Shown one piece after another: positions 32,956 to 44,094 of a stretch of 64,000 bases of DNA. Under the pieces are notes generated by a model that was not told the DNA's origin, made no database searches, and worked only from the letters and a program-made list of their open reading frames with translations. Made by a program: the position numbers and the translations under genes. Source of the stretch: Canna indica (Eukaryota; Streptophyta; Magnoliopsida; Zingiberales; Cannaceae); contig CP136896.1 in assembly GCA_034359265.1 (NCBI GenBank), forward strand, positions 17,763,501-17,827,500, in the 5' to 3' direction. Within the stretch, counting starts at the first letter, position 1; the number at the start of each line of letters is the position of its first letter.

Positions 32956-34290
32956 AGTTCATTTTCTCGCAACACCTGGAACTGTGCGTAGGTGTTGGGC
33001 ATGCTCCTCTAAGGATTGGCTGTAAACTACGATGTCATCCAGGTACACCACCCTGAATTGATCTAAGTATGGTTGGAAGATCTGGTTCATGAGGGTGCAG
33101 AATGTTGCTGGAGCGTTGGTTAGGCCAAAAGGCATCACCAACCATTCAAAAGAGTCATAGTGTATTACAAACATTGTCTTTGGCTCATCTCTTTTGCGAT
33201 CCGCACTTGGTAGTAACCTTTATACAAGTTCATCTTGGAATAGACCTTTGTGCTCCAAAGTCGATCAAATAAATCTGCTATCAGTGGAATGAGGTACTTG
33301 TTCTTGACTGTCACTTTGTTGAGGGCTCGGTAGTCCACACACATGCGAAGTGAGCCATCATTCTTCTTTTGGAATAACACTAGTGCGCCGTAGGGTGTCT
33401 TTGAAGGTCGGATCCTTCCTGTGTCCAGCAGTTCTGTTAACTGTCTTTGTAGTTCCTCTAGTTTGGGCCGAATCCAAACGATAAGGTGTCATGGCAGGGG
33501 GTTTGGCACCCAATTCCAGTTCTACCTTGTGGTCCACTTCTCATCTGGGCAAAAAAAATTTTGGTAACTTGGGTGGCATAACATCCCTCTTCTCTTCTAA
33601 GACGCCTTTGATAATGGATGAGATGTTGTTCGCCTGTGCCTCGTCTAACGGATCCTCTAGCTTCAAGGCTGCCTTGAAAGTTGGTTCTCCCCTCTTCATA
33701 CCCTTGGCTAATTGCATGGCCGATAGTTGCTTGGCCTCAGTTGCCCCATTTACCGCCGGTACCAAATATGTTGTCCCTTGGTCTAGTATGTACACCAAAT
33801 TAAAGGAAGGCATAGGAATGGTTGTTACCTTCCGCAAGAACTCCATTCTTAGTATCATTTTGAAGTCATCCATCGGTGCTACAAAAAAGTCCACTTGGCC
33901 CTTCTAAGTGCCTAACTGTATCTTTACGCCTTGCGCCGTCTCAGTGAGCGACTTGGCACTAGTGTTCACGGTCTTGAGCCATCCGTCTCCCTTGGTCACT
34001 TCAAGGTTCAATTTTTTGGCCTCCTCCTCGCTCACAAAGTTGTGTGTGGCACCCGTATCCACCATGGCTTGGGTTGATTCTTAGTTGACGCATGCCTCCA
34101 CATACAACAGCCCTTTGTTGGTCATACTCGGCACCGCCTTGGCTTTGAGCGCATTGAGAAGCTGTAAGGAACCCATTTGAGAAGTACCTTCATTTGAGGG
34201 GGATGTAGACTCCCTTTCATCCACCATGGCCGACAAAGACCCTAGCTTTGGACAGTTCTTCATGGAGTGCGGCCCCTTGCACATATAACA
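32956..34290 (-). pseudogene. Gypsy pol: protease and start of reverse transcriptase
   Basis: Read on the minus strand: a zinc-knuckle CYMCKGPHSMKNC (34290-34250), an aspartic protease start DTGATHNFV (about 34063-34035), a linker (33894-33541, FKMILRMEFLRKVTTIPMP), RT opening [18 protein letters not shown] (about 33330) and active site [10 protein letters not shown] (about 33045-33015). Stops and shifts separate the pieces. It continues at 6873 beyond the solo LTR. Confidence 0.85.
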
Positions 34291-34636
34291 ACCATTCCTT
34301 GGTATGAAAGTGTCCTTCCTTTCTTCGTACTCCTTGCAGTTGGTGTAAGGTCTGTAGTTTCTGCCTCTAGAATTGAAAGTTCGCCTCCATTGTTAATTCC
34401 TTTGTGTCTCCCCCATCTTTTCCCATGTTGGTATTTGGATGGATATGACTGTTGGTACGGCTTCTTTCAAATTCTGACAAGGACTCCGCCACGGCTATGG
34501 CCTCATCCAAGGATTCTGCACCCCTGCATTGTACTTCCTACTTGGTCCAATTGTTCAGATCGTCCACAAAGTAGAAGAGGAGATCATCTTCAGACATGTT
34601 GGGAATTTAAAGCACTATGGTGGTTAACTCCTTGAC
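34291..34636 (-). pseudogene. Gypsy gag C-terminal part
   Basis: Minus-strand gag sequence between the zinc knuckle and the solo LTR, with no long open frame. Its upstream part resumes at 36207 after the LTR. Confidence 0.6.
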
Positions 34637-34641
34637 GTAGT

Positions 34642-36206
34642 TGTTGGCCTAAGGTTTTCTACCTTGGTCTTAATCTCAGTTTTAATGATAACAAATATGG
34701 AACTAATGTTTCATTGAGAAATCTTTCAGGTTCCAAGTCGGTTAGCGCACGGCGTCCCCGATTGAAAAAATTGAAGAAATCGGAGAAATCGGCAAGGACG
34801 TTGGTCGACGCACTTGGATTCGTCGAGAAAATAGAGTCTAGGTTTAGAATGTCTAGTTTATATTGTAAATCCTCATGATGATGCATAAGAACCCAAAAAC
34901 CAAATCCGAACCTCAAAACATGAAAACTCGGAAACCGTCCTGAAATTCACTAAGCCTAGGGAGCTCATTGGAGGGCTATATGACCTAGACACTTTCTTGA
35001 CACAAAAAATGGCGGTAATTGTTCATTGGGTAGAAACTAGATAACAAGGTATTTTTTTAAAAAAATTTGAAAGCCTTTAGCCTACCCATATTTGACCCGG
35101 GAGATTAGAAAATTTCTGTTTTTCAGAAATTTGTACTAGACCCCAAAAACTAGATTTTGATTCTTAAGGATTTTGATTTTTTAGATATTATTATTGAATC
35201 CAAATGGGGGATAATCCTTATATAACATTTATGTTTTAAAGTTAGTAAATGTTATATAAGTATACTTAGCGAAGACGGAACCCAAACCAGCAGAAAAACT
35301 CAGCCAAATAAAGCAGTCTGCCTAGTTTCAGTCGACCGGTCGGTCGATCGAATGCTGCCAAAAATTGGCAGTAGGCAAGTCGGTCGATCGAGCGATCGAC
35401 CGAAGTGTGCCAAAAAATGGCAGATTGCCTTCGGTCGCTCGGTCGATCGACCGACGATCGATCGGACAAGTGACCAGCGGTCCGTAACGGGCAAAAAATC
35501 GCCCGTTGAGAAGAGAGAACTCTCTCTTCTCTTCATTGCTCATAAATAGGAAGCCATGATAGCCTTCCTACAAACTTTTGATCACTCCTAACCTCCTTGA
35601 GCCATCCTTTGATCAATTCTAAGCCTTCATTGAGTTAATCTTGTGAAAACCCTAGCTTGAACCTTTCATCTCCTTGATTAATCCTTTATTTCATTGCCTC
35701 ATCATCAAAGGCATCAAGAGGAAGCTAGGAATCTTGTTGTGGAGCTAAGTAATTTATTGTTTGATTTATTGCTCCATTTATTATTGTATTTTGTTGTTTA
35801 TTTCTTTGTATTTGAGCTTGTAAGAAGACCTAGTGGAAGAGTGCTCTCGGTAAGAAGGCGGAGACTTCCGGGTGTGGAAGTGCCTTAGGTTGCGAGCGAG
35901 ACTTTTCGGGTCAAAGTCCTCGTTGTAAGAAAAACGATATAATCTAGTAAAGCTAAGTTTGGAAATTCTAAGCGGGGTGCTTAGGTAGTAGAGTAGGCAT
36001 TGGGGCCGACCCACTATAAATCTCATTGTGTTAGCATTGCTATCTTTGTTTGTGTTTAAATATTTTATTATCGCTTCCGCATTTAGTCGATAAATTACAA
36101 TTTGCCTAAGTTGTTCAAGAAACGATTAAAATCGAATTTAGGCAAAAAAAAATTAGATAACACACTATTCAACCCCCCCCCTCTAGTGTGGCCATTTCAC
36201 CCAACA
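34642..36206 (+). mobile_element. Solo LTR of the Sirevirus-like copia family
   Basis: Starts TGTTGGCCTAAGG, ends TTTCACCCAACA, 1565 bp. Flanks GTAGT (34637-34641) and ATAGT (36207-36211) match at four of five bases. It has the same inner blocks as the copies at 3668 and 51685, including the GTCGATCGACC array at 35330-35470. It interrupts gypsy gag. Confidence 0.82.
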
Positions 36207-36990
36207 ATAGTCTTCATGCTTCAACTCCCTCAACCTCTTCCATGCCTTGTACACCACATTTTCCGTGTAGAAGTGCTTCTTGAGTTCCCTCTTGAAGTCG
36301 TCCCATGTTTCTATCCGACATGTTCCTCTCTCAAGGTCGGCGTGCTTCCTGCACCACCACAAATTGACCAATCCAGAAAGATAAAGAGTGGCAGTGCATA
36401 TTTTGGTGGCCTCGTCCATCTAGTTGAGGCCCTCAAAGTACAACTCCATGTGCCATAAGAAATTCTCAACCTCCTGGGCATCCCGCTTTCCGCAAATAGC
36501 TTGGGCTTCGGGAGGTCCACTCGTGGACCAATCACTCTTGCATTTGCTCCACCTTTGGCCGCTGCCTTCTTGCGCAGGGCCAGGTCGTCTCACATCTCCT
36601 CAATGACGATCTGCATTGCTTGAAAGACGTCCATCAGTCTTGCTTCAAGCCGAGCGTTACACTCAATTATTTCCTCCTCAAGTTGGGCATAGCATCTCTC
36701 CGTGGCTGCCTCAAGCAGATTGAGACTCTTTTCCTCAACGCAAGCCTCCATGCTTGCCTTCATGGAATCAAGCTGCCCAAGGATGTGGCCCTCCAACGTC
36801 CCAACGTCCCAAGGTCATGCTCTACTCGTTGCACGCGTTCATTGATGTCAACAATAGTCATCTCCAAAGTTCCCACCACCTGTGGTCGGCTTTGGTCACG
36901 CTTCTTCCTCTTGTCCTTCTCCACGATCACAACCTCACTATTGCGATCATCGATCACTTCAGACACGTTCCTCTCCTTGTTGCTTGCCAT
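36207..36990 (-). pseudogene. Gypsy gag N-terminal part
   Basis: ATG at 36990 opens MASNKERNVSEVIDD, followed by a charged and coiled-coil region (VGTLEMTIVDINERVQRVEH; then SMKASMEACVEEKSLNL). 36419-36183 then gives gag core residues DEATKICTATLYLSGLVNLW and WDDFKRELKKHFY. These are typical of Ty3/gypsy capsid. Frameshifts are present. Opposite-strand open frames (36620-37078) are shadows. Confidence 0.8.
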
Positions 36991-37020
36991 AATCCAAGTT
37001 GTCGCAGCGCACGACCAACC

Positions 37021-37034
37021 TAGCTCAGATACCA
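37021..37034 (-). other. Gypsy primer-binding site
   Basis: The minus strand reads TGGTATCTGAGCTA two bases inside the LTR end. It resembles a tRNA-Met-type primer site with changes. Confidence 0.6.
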
Positions 37035-37036
37035 CC

Positions 37037-37400
37037 TGTCATGGACTTGACTCCTTCAAGCACCCTTGCGGCACTTAGCCCCTCACTCGCCCCTCGAAAT
37101 AAGGGCTAAGTCAGCCTCCGACGCAACAACACACAAGAGAGAAATTTTGGGGAAAAACTTTCACTATATTCATTTAAAGAAAGTTTATAACTCAATGATT
37201 GAATGATTACAAATGAAGTCTCTATCCCTATTTATAGTGCTGGTTGCACCCCTTCTTGGATGGACATGACACTTCTTGATTGATCTCAGTCGTTCTTTCT
37301 CCAAAGGTTGCTTAAGTAGATGGTTGTGATTGGTCCAGCCATGTTGAAGATCGGTGACACGCTGCTCGCAACGCCTCCCCTCGCAATGAATGCATCACTC
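37037..37400 (-). repeat. Gypsy 5' LTR, partial or short
   Basis: Begins (plus strand) TGTCATGGACTTGACTCC next to the primer site. A minus-strand TATAAATAGGGATAG lies at about 37222-37236. The outer end is not certain, because sequence resembling an aldehyde-oxidase start lies at 37440-37506. Confidence 0.55.
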
Positions 37401-37439
37401 ACGACGCCTCCCCTGGCAACGAACCTATTGGAGTTCTCC

Positions 37440-37506
37440 TTCACTCTCGACGATGAAGCTGGTGTTTGCAGTCAATGGGGAGCGCTTCGAGCTCGCCAAG
37501 GTCACT
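37440..37506 (+). pseudogene. Aldehyde-oxidase-like N-terminal fragment
   Basis: ATG at 37452 opens MKLVFAVNGERFELAKV, which matches the N-terminus of plant aldehyde oxidases just before the 2Fe-2S domain (usual continuation DPSTTLLEFLR). Homology stops at 37503, exactly where the sequence reads CACTACAATAAACC. The fragment is too short to do anything. The match is from memory and could be coincidence. Confidence 0.45.
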
Positions 37507-38082
37507 ACAATAAACCGATGGAAGAATCCCCTTTAGGTAGAATTCTTATTCTCATAAAACTCTGCCTGGGTTAACACAAGATCCATTCTCCATATTACAT
37601 GCTAGCTAAAAGAAGATTCTTTATCACAAATGGCTTTCTTTTTATATTTCATGGGAGCTGAAAAATAGTGATAAACATTTCAACTTGAATAACCTAGTTA
37701 AAAGGAAATGCATTAGTTTGTTTAGGGCTCTTTCTGGTATTTTCATTCTTTTGAAATTTTGAGTAGAAGTTATTCTTCTGAATAGATTTTCAATTGCAAG
37801 CTATGCTTCTTCTGACTTCTCCTTGAATCAAACTCAAGTATCAGAAGCACTATCTTTATCTTACTGGTTTGTTTTGCCTCAGTGGAGTTCTTCTTTTAAT
37901 CCATGATGCTAGGATAATATCTTAAAATGGAATGCAACTAATAACAAATTGATGCACCATGTCTTCTTTCTTTATGAATTTTGGTATTCTGCCCATGTTA
38001 TAACTATATGATTAGCATCCCTTACTATTTCAGAGCAGATTAATTAGGTTATTTGTCTGATTTTCTTACCTGTTTTTAAGAT
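37507..38082 (+). other. Intron-like sequence before the PRL1 fragment
   Basis: T-rich, non-coding, ending in a tract TGTTTTTAAG before exon-like sequence. CACTACAATAA at its left boundary resembles a CACTA end, but no partner was found. Confidence 0.4.
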
Positions 38083-39690
38083 ATGGGATGTTGCTACTGG
38101 AACATTGAAGCTAAAAATAACGGGACATATTGAAGAAATGGCGTGGTTAGTTGTTTTATTCATTTGTGGGTGTTTCTTTATAATGCTTGTTTCTAGAATA
38201 TTTTCTGATCTTCTCATGGCTATTATTCTTTAGTATCGTGGTGTTAATGTATTCCTCCTTGAATGACTAGGACTTGACCGGTCCATTAATAATTTTAAAA
38301 ATTGATTCATTAATTTCAGTTTTTCAAAATTAATAATAGTAAATTGGTCCATTAACTTCGATTAACCGTCATTTCGATTTCGATTTTTCAATAATTATTG
38401 GTTAATCAATAATTTTTTTAACCTATACCAATTTCTAAGTTCTCTATTCCTACCAATAAAATTTGTAACCCAACAATTCTTTAACTTACCTATTGCTCAT
38501 TTTACCCTCTAAAAGTTTTTCTTCGGAATTGAACCGTAAGAAACCAGTCCTACAATACATTAGTGGAATAGATGCTATTAGGTGAGGTCAATTATATTCC
38601 CTCCTTAACCCACACAGCTAATTCTTAGGATGACCCAAAAGACAAAAAATTAAAAACAAATAAACCCTCACATTAAGAACAGTATAAATAAACTATTGAA
38701 AGGTGATACAATTGAATAGTATAAGAACAGCTGAAATGTTCACAATTTAAGATACAATTCAATCCAACCCCCACAAATATATACCTCACCCCTACTGATA
38801 AACATGTAATCATACACAATGATCAAAATAAACATGTAATCATACTCAAATATATGCTGCAATAACAGTGATACATACCCAATGGCAGTCGACCGGCCGA
38901 CTCGGGGCGCCGACTGAAGACCAAATAACAGGGATAGGCGGAGAGATTGAAGACCAAATATCGGGGCAGTGCGCCAACTCGCCGGCGCCGACTAGTGCGG
39001 GGGACTCGGGACGGTGAAGGTCGGCGAGTGGGAAATGGCAGTCGTGCGGGCTGCGGCGACGTGCAAAGAGAACGAGAGAGGAGGAGAACTACCAATCTGG
39101 AGAATGAGAGAGGATGAGAACTGCGGCGAGCGTGTGAGTGAGTCGAGTGAGAAGAACTGCGAGAGCCTGGGAGAAAACTTAAGGTTTTTTTTATATGTAT
39201 TTTTAAAGTTATTTTTTATTTGTAAATTATTATTTAATATATTATATTATATTTATTAAAAAATTGTTAAACCGGTCGATTAACCGAAATCGGTGGACTT
39301 TTTAAATCGCGGATCGAACCCGAATCCAAAAACCAAATTTTTCAAAAATATAATCCGAAACCGAAAAAATTGGTTCGGTTTCGGACCGATTTTCCGGTTA
39401 ACCGAAAAATCAGTTTTTTTTTTCTCACCCCTATTTGCTGGTGATGACAAATAAGTTAAATGTTGGGATCTTGAACAAAATAAGGTTTTAAATTAAGTAC
39501 TTTATTTGTTATTTATGGATTTTATCCTTTAGAGGTCTCTGACCTGTAATTTTATACTTTCTATATTCGTAATGATCCAAAGCTTAATTATCAGGTCTTA
39601 TCATGGACATCTGAGTGGTGTACATTGCTTTGCTCTTCATCCAACTATTGATGTGTTGGTAATAGGTGGTCGAGATTTTGTTTGCCGGGT
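38083..39690 (+). pseudogene. PRL1-like WD40 gene fragment
   Basis: Three exon pieces. 38083-38146 encodes IWDVATGTLKLKITGHIE and a GTTAGT donor. 39433-39483 encodes FAGDDK, stop, VKCWDLEQNK and a GTTTTA donor. 39593-39690 encodes [20 protein letters not shown] and GGRDFVCRV. They match consecutive WD40 blades of PRL1, a spliceosome-associated (NTC) protein. A Gln codon has become TAA and one codon is missing. A hAT-like insertion sits just before the second piece. The start and the remaining repeats are absent. Confidence 0.75.
38271..39432. mobile_element. hAT-like non-autonomous insertion in the PRL1 fragment
   Basis: The right end, reverse-complemented, is TAGGGGTGAGAAAAAAAAAA followed by CGGTTAACCGG words, a common plant hAT-derivative end. 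Related words (GGTCCATTAA, GATTAACCG) occur near the left end at 38278-38390. A left inverted repeat and an 8-bp TSD could not be settled. The interior has a GC-rich block (38890-39180) with no recognisable gene. Confidence 0.45.
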
Positions 39691-40050
39691 ATGACAAACA
39701 TTATCGGGTATGAATTCAGAATTTTGTTTGTCGAGTATGACAAGCTTATCAGGCTAGCACGACCTGCCTATGCCCAAGAGGCGAACTGGGCTCGCCCCTT
39801 TTGGCACATGGGTCGTGCTCAGCACGACCCTAAAGCGAGCCGTGCCAGGCTCGACACGTGTGCCAAGCCTGGCCAGGCTCGGCCTTGTGCCACCCCGGCC
39901 TAGCATGGTGCGCCAGCCCGGAGGGCTGGCACACTTTGCTTTACTTTCTTTACTTTGTAAAGATGAATAAAATTAGATAATGAGTTATAGTGTAGTGGTA
40001 AGTGCACCATAATTAAAGGTAGAGGTTAGCAGTTGAGATATTTTATGTAA
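39691..40050. other. Repetitive spacer with GC-rich block
   Basis: 39691-39750 contains a diverged second copy of the TTTTGTTTGCCGGGTATGACA end of the PRL1 piece. 39750-39930 is GC-rich with GGCTCG and CACGACC words like hAT-derived repeats. No gene was seen. Confidence 0.35.
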
Positions 40051-40079
40051 CTAGTCGGGAACCCGCGCATTGCGCAATT

Positions 40080-42480
40080 ATATATGTATCTATAATTTAA
40101 ATAAAATTTAAAAATTATGATAATTCCAAATAATATAATCTAATATTGATAATTGAATTACTTTTATCCAATCTTTTCAATTACATTATTCATTTTTAAT
40201 TGTATAAAATAATATATATTTAACTATTCATTTATTCATTTATTTTAATTTTATTATAATATTTTTTTTGATATTTTTGTTTACGTGCTATTAAAAATGA
40301 GTAAATTATAAAATTCAAATCTATGACCAAATATGTAATTAAAATAATAAAATAATAATACCATCATTAGAGTATATAAAACAAAGATCCAATTATATGA
40401 TAAATAAATAACTATAGAAATTTAAAATATAATTTTCTAAAACAGAATTATTCTCAATTATCTAATATATTTAAAACATATATATATTTATAGTAAAAAA
40501 TTAATGATGATATTATTAATTGATATAGTCACTATCTTTACAATATAACATGCACTCATGATAAATACAACAAAAATTTATATAAGTCAATAATTATTAT
40601 ACAAAAAAAATATAATTGAATCTGAATCGGTCTTATCCGACCATTTACTTTCTTTTTTTACCAGAAAAGAAATGCATCCAACCATTTACTATAATAATGA
40701 TATATTTCGTAAACCTTAACAATAAATAGAAAAGTACATAGTAATTCAATAACTTAAAAAATGAGTAAATTCATAATTTTTACACGTGCATAATATTGAT
40801 ATAATTCTTAATTGAATATTATTTAATTAATTTTTGTAACATATAAGTATAAAACATTTATAGAAAATCAAATAACAATCATAATATGTTTAGTAAAGAG
40901 AATTGTTAATTATATAACCAATTAATCATAGACAATAAGTAAGATTTAAAAATAATAATAAGATGAAAAATACGAAAAAAATGCATGTGAAATTGACGAA
41001 CATTTTCAAATTAGATATATTTTTCAATTGAATATAGTCAAATATGAATATAAAGTTCAAGAGCTGATAATAGAATTTCATTAGATGATAAGATAAAAAT
41101 TTTAAAATTTTAAAATAAAAAATCTCTTAAATTGACGTATACTTCTAAATTAATCATGCTTCCAAATTAAATAATAATGATAATTATTATAATGAAAATA
41201 TTTTCTTAAAATATAATTTATAAAAGTTTAGTATATATTACCTATTAAAGTGCAATATTCATCATAAAGATATAAATTATTAATTTATTAAATTAGCAAT
41301 TAAAAATAGTAATGATTAATACATCAACTATTAAAATAATAATCATTATAAAATTATTTGTTAATTAATAATTTTTCATAGACATATAAGTATTGAACAT
41401 TTAACATTTGAAAAAATTAAAATATTACAATAAATAAATTTTTTTAATGTAATTTGATAAAAAAAATAGATGAGCTAATTCATAATTTACATCGCTTGAA
41501 CAATAATATATTCATAATTAAATATTATTTTTTAAATTTTTATAGATATATAAGTATTGACCATTTAAAAAAATTAAACATTAACAAAATGTTGTTGAAT
41601 GAGAGATTTACTAATTAAATAACTAATTAAATAAAAATAAAAATAAAATTTTAGGAGATGATAATGAAAAAGTACAAAAGAATACTTGTGAAATTGATGA
41701 AAACATCCAAATTGAATGTAATCAAATTGATTTGTATATACTCAGACTAATTTTTAAATAAAAAATTAAAATACTAATAATTTTTTAAATAAAAAATCAA
41801 AATCATTTTAAAGCAAATAATACTATATAATATAAATATATGAAAACATATATAAATAAAATAAAAATATTAGTAGTTCTGAGAGTAAATATAAAATATA
41901 ACACAGATATAAAGTAAATTGTACCAATGAGCATTGCATGAGTATTAAAAATTAATTCAAAAATAAGAAAAATTTAAATTATATAATTTTATTAAAAAAT
42001 AAAGTGAAAAATGATATTTTAATAGAACAAAACTCTGATAGAAAAACACAAAACAAATATAAAAAATAATTTTAATTTTAAAAAGTATTTTTAATAATTA
42101 TTCAATGAATCTATAATTATTACCATAGAAATTTATAATTATTTTCTCAAATGAGGTAATAGAATCAAATACAAAACACGTGTTTTCTCAAATTAGATAC
42201 TTTGGATAGAAACTCAATCGAGAAGCGAGTGAACAATCATTATTTGAAGCAGTTTCATCCATAATTCTCACTTTGCTCTAGAAAAGAGGGTTTTTTTTAT
42301 AGAAACAAAGGGTCTTGGGTTTCTTTGAAAGTACTGCAAGTTATCTTTTTTTATCCTAAAATAAAACCAAATAGATGTCATACTTCATCACTATAATTAT
42401 TTCATTTTCTACATTCAATATCCTCATATCCCTTCTTCAGAACTATAATTATTTACATTATCATGAGATATCAGTTGCTA
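40080..42480. other. Very AT-rich Helitron interior, no gene
   Basis: About 2.4 kb with high A+T content and no open frame of note. Short recurring words (AATTAAATA, CATATAAGTAT, ATTTTTTAAATAAAAAATCAAAAT-like) suggest old internal duplications. Confidence 0.6.
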
Positions 42481-42639
42481 CTTACCTTGTCCAATCAGAC
42501 AAAAACACTCGTGGATTGAACATGTGACGTACACAATAAAATTCATTATTTATTGAAATAAAAAACAAATGAAAATATGCATTAAGAAAGAAAAAGGCAA
42601 GCGAAAAAATATAGACATAGGGAGAAGAAGGCCCAGGTT

Positions 42640-42952
42640 CCATCCCTTGAGGAGGTCGCTCAAGTGAGAGCAACCAACCGGCAACTGATGAAGAGGCTTC
42701 AGAATGAAGCTGCTCTTGAAGCTGAGGTTGTAAGGCTTAGATGCTTACTTGTGGATCTTTTCCGTATCAGAAGCCAATGAAAGGGAATGGAGATTTTGTC
42801 TCTAATGTGACTCATCCGAATATGCTGGGTGATGCGCAAGTTCTAAACTCATGTGGTTTCAGTTGTGATGATCAGGTTTCCTGCCTCTATCTAGGGATTC
42901 AAAGGAAGAATGTGAGAGAAAATGGTGTATTTAATAATTTTGGGTTAAATAT
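42640..42952 (+). pseudogene. Captured bZIP transcription-factor fragment
   Basis: 42640-42757 encodes EVAQVRATNRQLMKRLQNEA and LEAEVVRLRCLLVDL, a leucine zipper. After a short deletion with frameshift, 42763 onward encodes FPYQKPMKGNGDFV and CGFSCDDQVSCLYLGIQRK. This matches the zipper and following region of F-group bZIPs (bZIP19/23/24 type), which control zinc-deficiency responses in Arabidopsis. The basic DNA-binding region and the N-terminal Cys/His-rich zinc sensor are missing. Confidence 0.65.
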
Positions 42953-43017
42953 TTAAACACGTTGAAGGCAGGTGAACCCTTAACACACTTAGCATGCTTC
43001 CTCAACCGAATCCTTAT

Positions 43018-43530
43018 TCTCCCACTCTCAATTCAAAACCCCGAAACAGTAACCAAAGTGAGGATGAAGCTCCACCAGCATGTACGTGCACCGCGCCTGT
43101 GTTTATCGCCTTGATCCGGTTCCTTCCGTTCGGGCTCGCCGTCACCATCACATGCAGTGCTGCCTTCGTCGCCCGATGCAAGATCCAATCGCGCACAACA
43201 TTTACCGCTTCTTGGAAGAGCTCCTCGCTGAGGCTCGTCAACTGCTCGGGCGAAAACACCCGAGTTTCAATAGCAGCGTCGCGTAGGCTCGAGATTTGTA
43301 GTTGGATTGTCTCATGATCGCCATCAAGGACTCGACCACGTCGGCATTCCTGGCGACGACGTTGGCGATAGCTTCCTCCGAGATCTGAAGCGCCTGGAGA
43401 ATGTCGAGCGCGCCGAAGGAAAGCGACGATGTGAAGAGATTGCGGTGTGACTTCTGAGAGCTGCCGTCTTGCCCGACGCAAGCGCAATCCAGAGAAGTCG
43501 GCTACTTAAAATTTCTTCTGAAACCATCAG
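43018..43530 (-). pseudogene. Captured U-box (PUB) E3 ligase fragment
   Basis: The minus-strand frame 43527-43324 gives ALASGKTAALRSHTAISSHR. After a shift, 43290-43080 gives VFSPEQLTSLSEELFQEAV and VVRDWILHRATKAALHVMV, then ASPNGRNRIKAINTGAV. This is the armadillo-repeat region of plant U-box ubiquitin ligases of the PUB20-25/CMPG1 group, where ATKAALHVL...GRNRIKAVEAGAV is characteristic. The U-box itself is missing. It is opposite in orientation to the bZIP piece, so the two were captured separately. Confidence 0.65.
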
Positions 43531-43819
43531 AAGAAATTAAACTGCCCATAATGCATTAGAAACCACTCTTCTAAAACTGTCTTGGGGAGATAGAGAGATG
43601 TGCTAAGAGAGATAAATGAGAGAGAGGTGATCGTGCTGAGCAGTTATTATAATTTAATTGTTATAGGTTAATTATAGTATTAAAAGTTAATTAACTTTGT
43701 ATTAAACATTTAAAAAAATAAAAAATTTCAAAAAACTCAAAAAATAACACGTCATTGAACATAGCTTTTGAAGTTGCCACGTGACTTTCTTGAATCTTGC
43801 CTTTATATATATATATAGA

Positions 43820-44094
43820 TTAGATCTTATTCGAATAATGGTCTAAATAAAATATTCTTCATGTATATATTTATTTTTGGTACTAGAAAATTTATTATTT
43901 GATATGCATATGTAGGCCATTGATTGTTTGCAATTTGGACGGATTTATTTTTGTTGGTATTATTGATAAATTCACATCCATTTAGTGAAGGTCACATAGC
44001 CCTTAAATTTTGTCAGGAAAAGTCTCGTCACTAAAACTATAGGTGAGAGTCATGTCCCGACCCTCACTAAAAGATAGCTTTCGTGAGGCAAAGT
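43820..44094. mobile_element. CACTA-like subterminal repeats, left of the solo LTR
   Basis: 43980-44089 contains TTTAGTGAAGGTC, GACCCTCACTAAAA and GATAGCTTTCGTGAGG words related to those at 1910-3040. They continue at 46819 once the LTR is removed. Confidence 0.5.

Larger units (their letters stand above)
3475..37400 (-). mobile_element. Ty3/gypsy element, the outer host of the nest
   Basis: Minus-strand gag (36990 down to 34290), protease and RT (34290 to 32956), RT tail, RNase H and integrase (6873 to 5163) and integrase C-terminus (3662 to 3475) fall in the order of one gypsy element once three insertions are removed. The joins make sense: RT reads ...VLRENELYV at 32956 and continues KMKKCAFAKE at 6873, and the integrase tail reads ...LLPQQF then RSVNKGLLRRYEG across the LTR at 3668-5162. 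A tRNA-Met-like primer site and part of the 5' LTR are on the right. The 3' LTR is not recognisable. Confidence 0.85.
40051..43819 (-). mobile_element. Helitron with captured gene fragments
   Basis: On the minus strand it begins TCTATATATATATATAAAGG after an A and ends GCGCAATGCGCGGGTTCCCGACTAG in two overlapping parts (hairpin GCGC-AAT-GCGC, then CTAG) before a T. The TC start, the subterminal hairpin, the CTRR end and the A/T target are Helitron hallmarks. There are no TIRs or TSD. The interior 40080-42480 is very AT-rich and non-coding. 42640-43530 carries two host-gene pieces. No Rep/helicase is present, so it is non-autonomous. Confidence 0.7.

Noticed and set aside
36620..37078. 152-codon plus-strand open frame
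   Set aside because: It is the antisense of gypsy gag on the minus strand.
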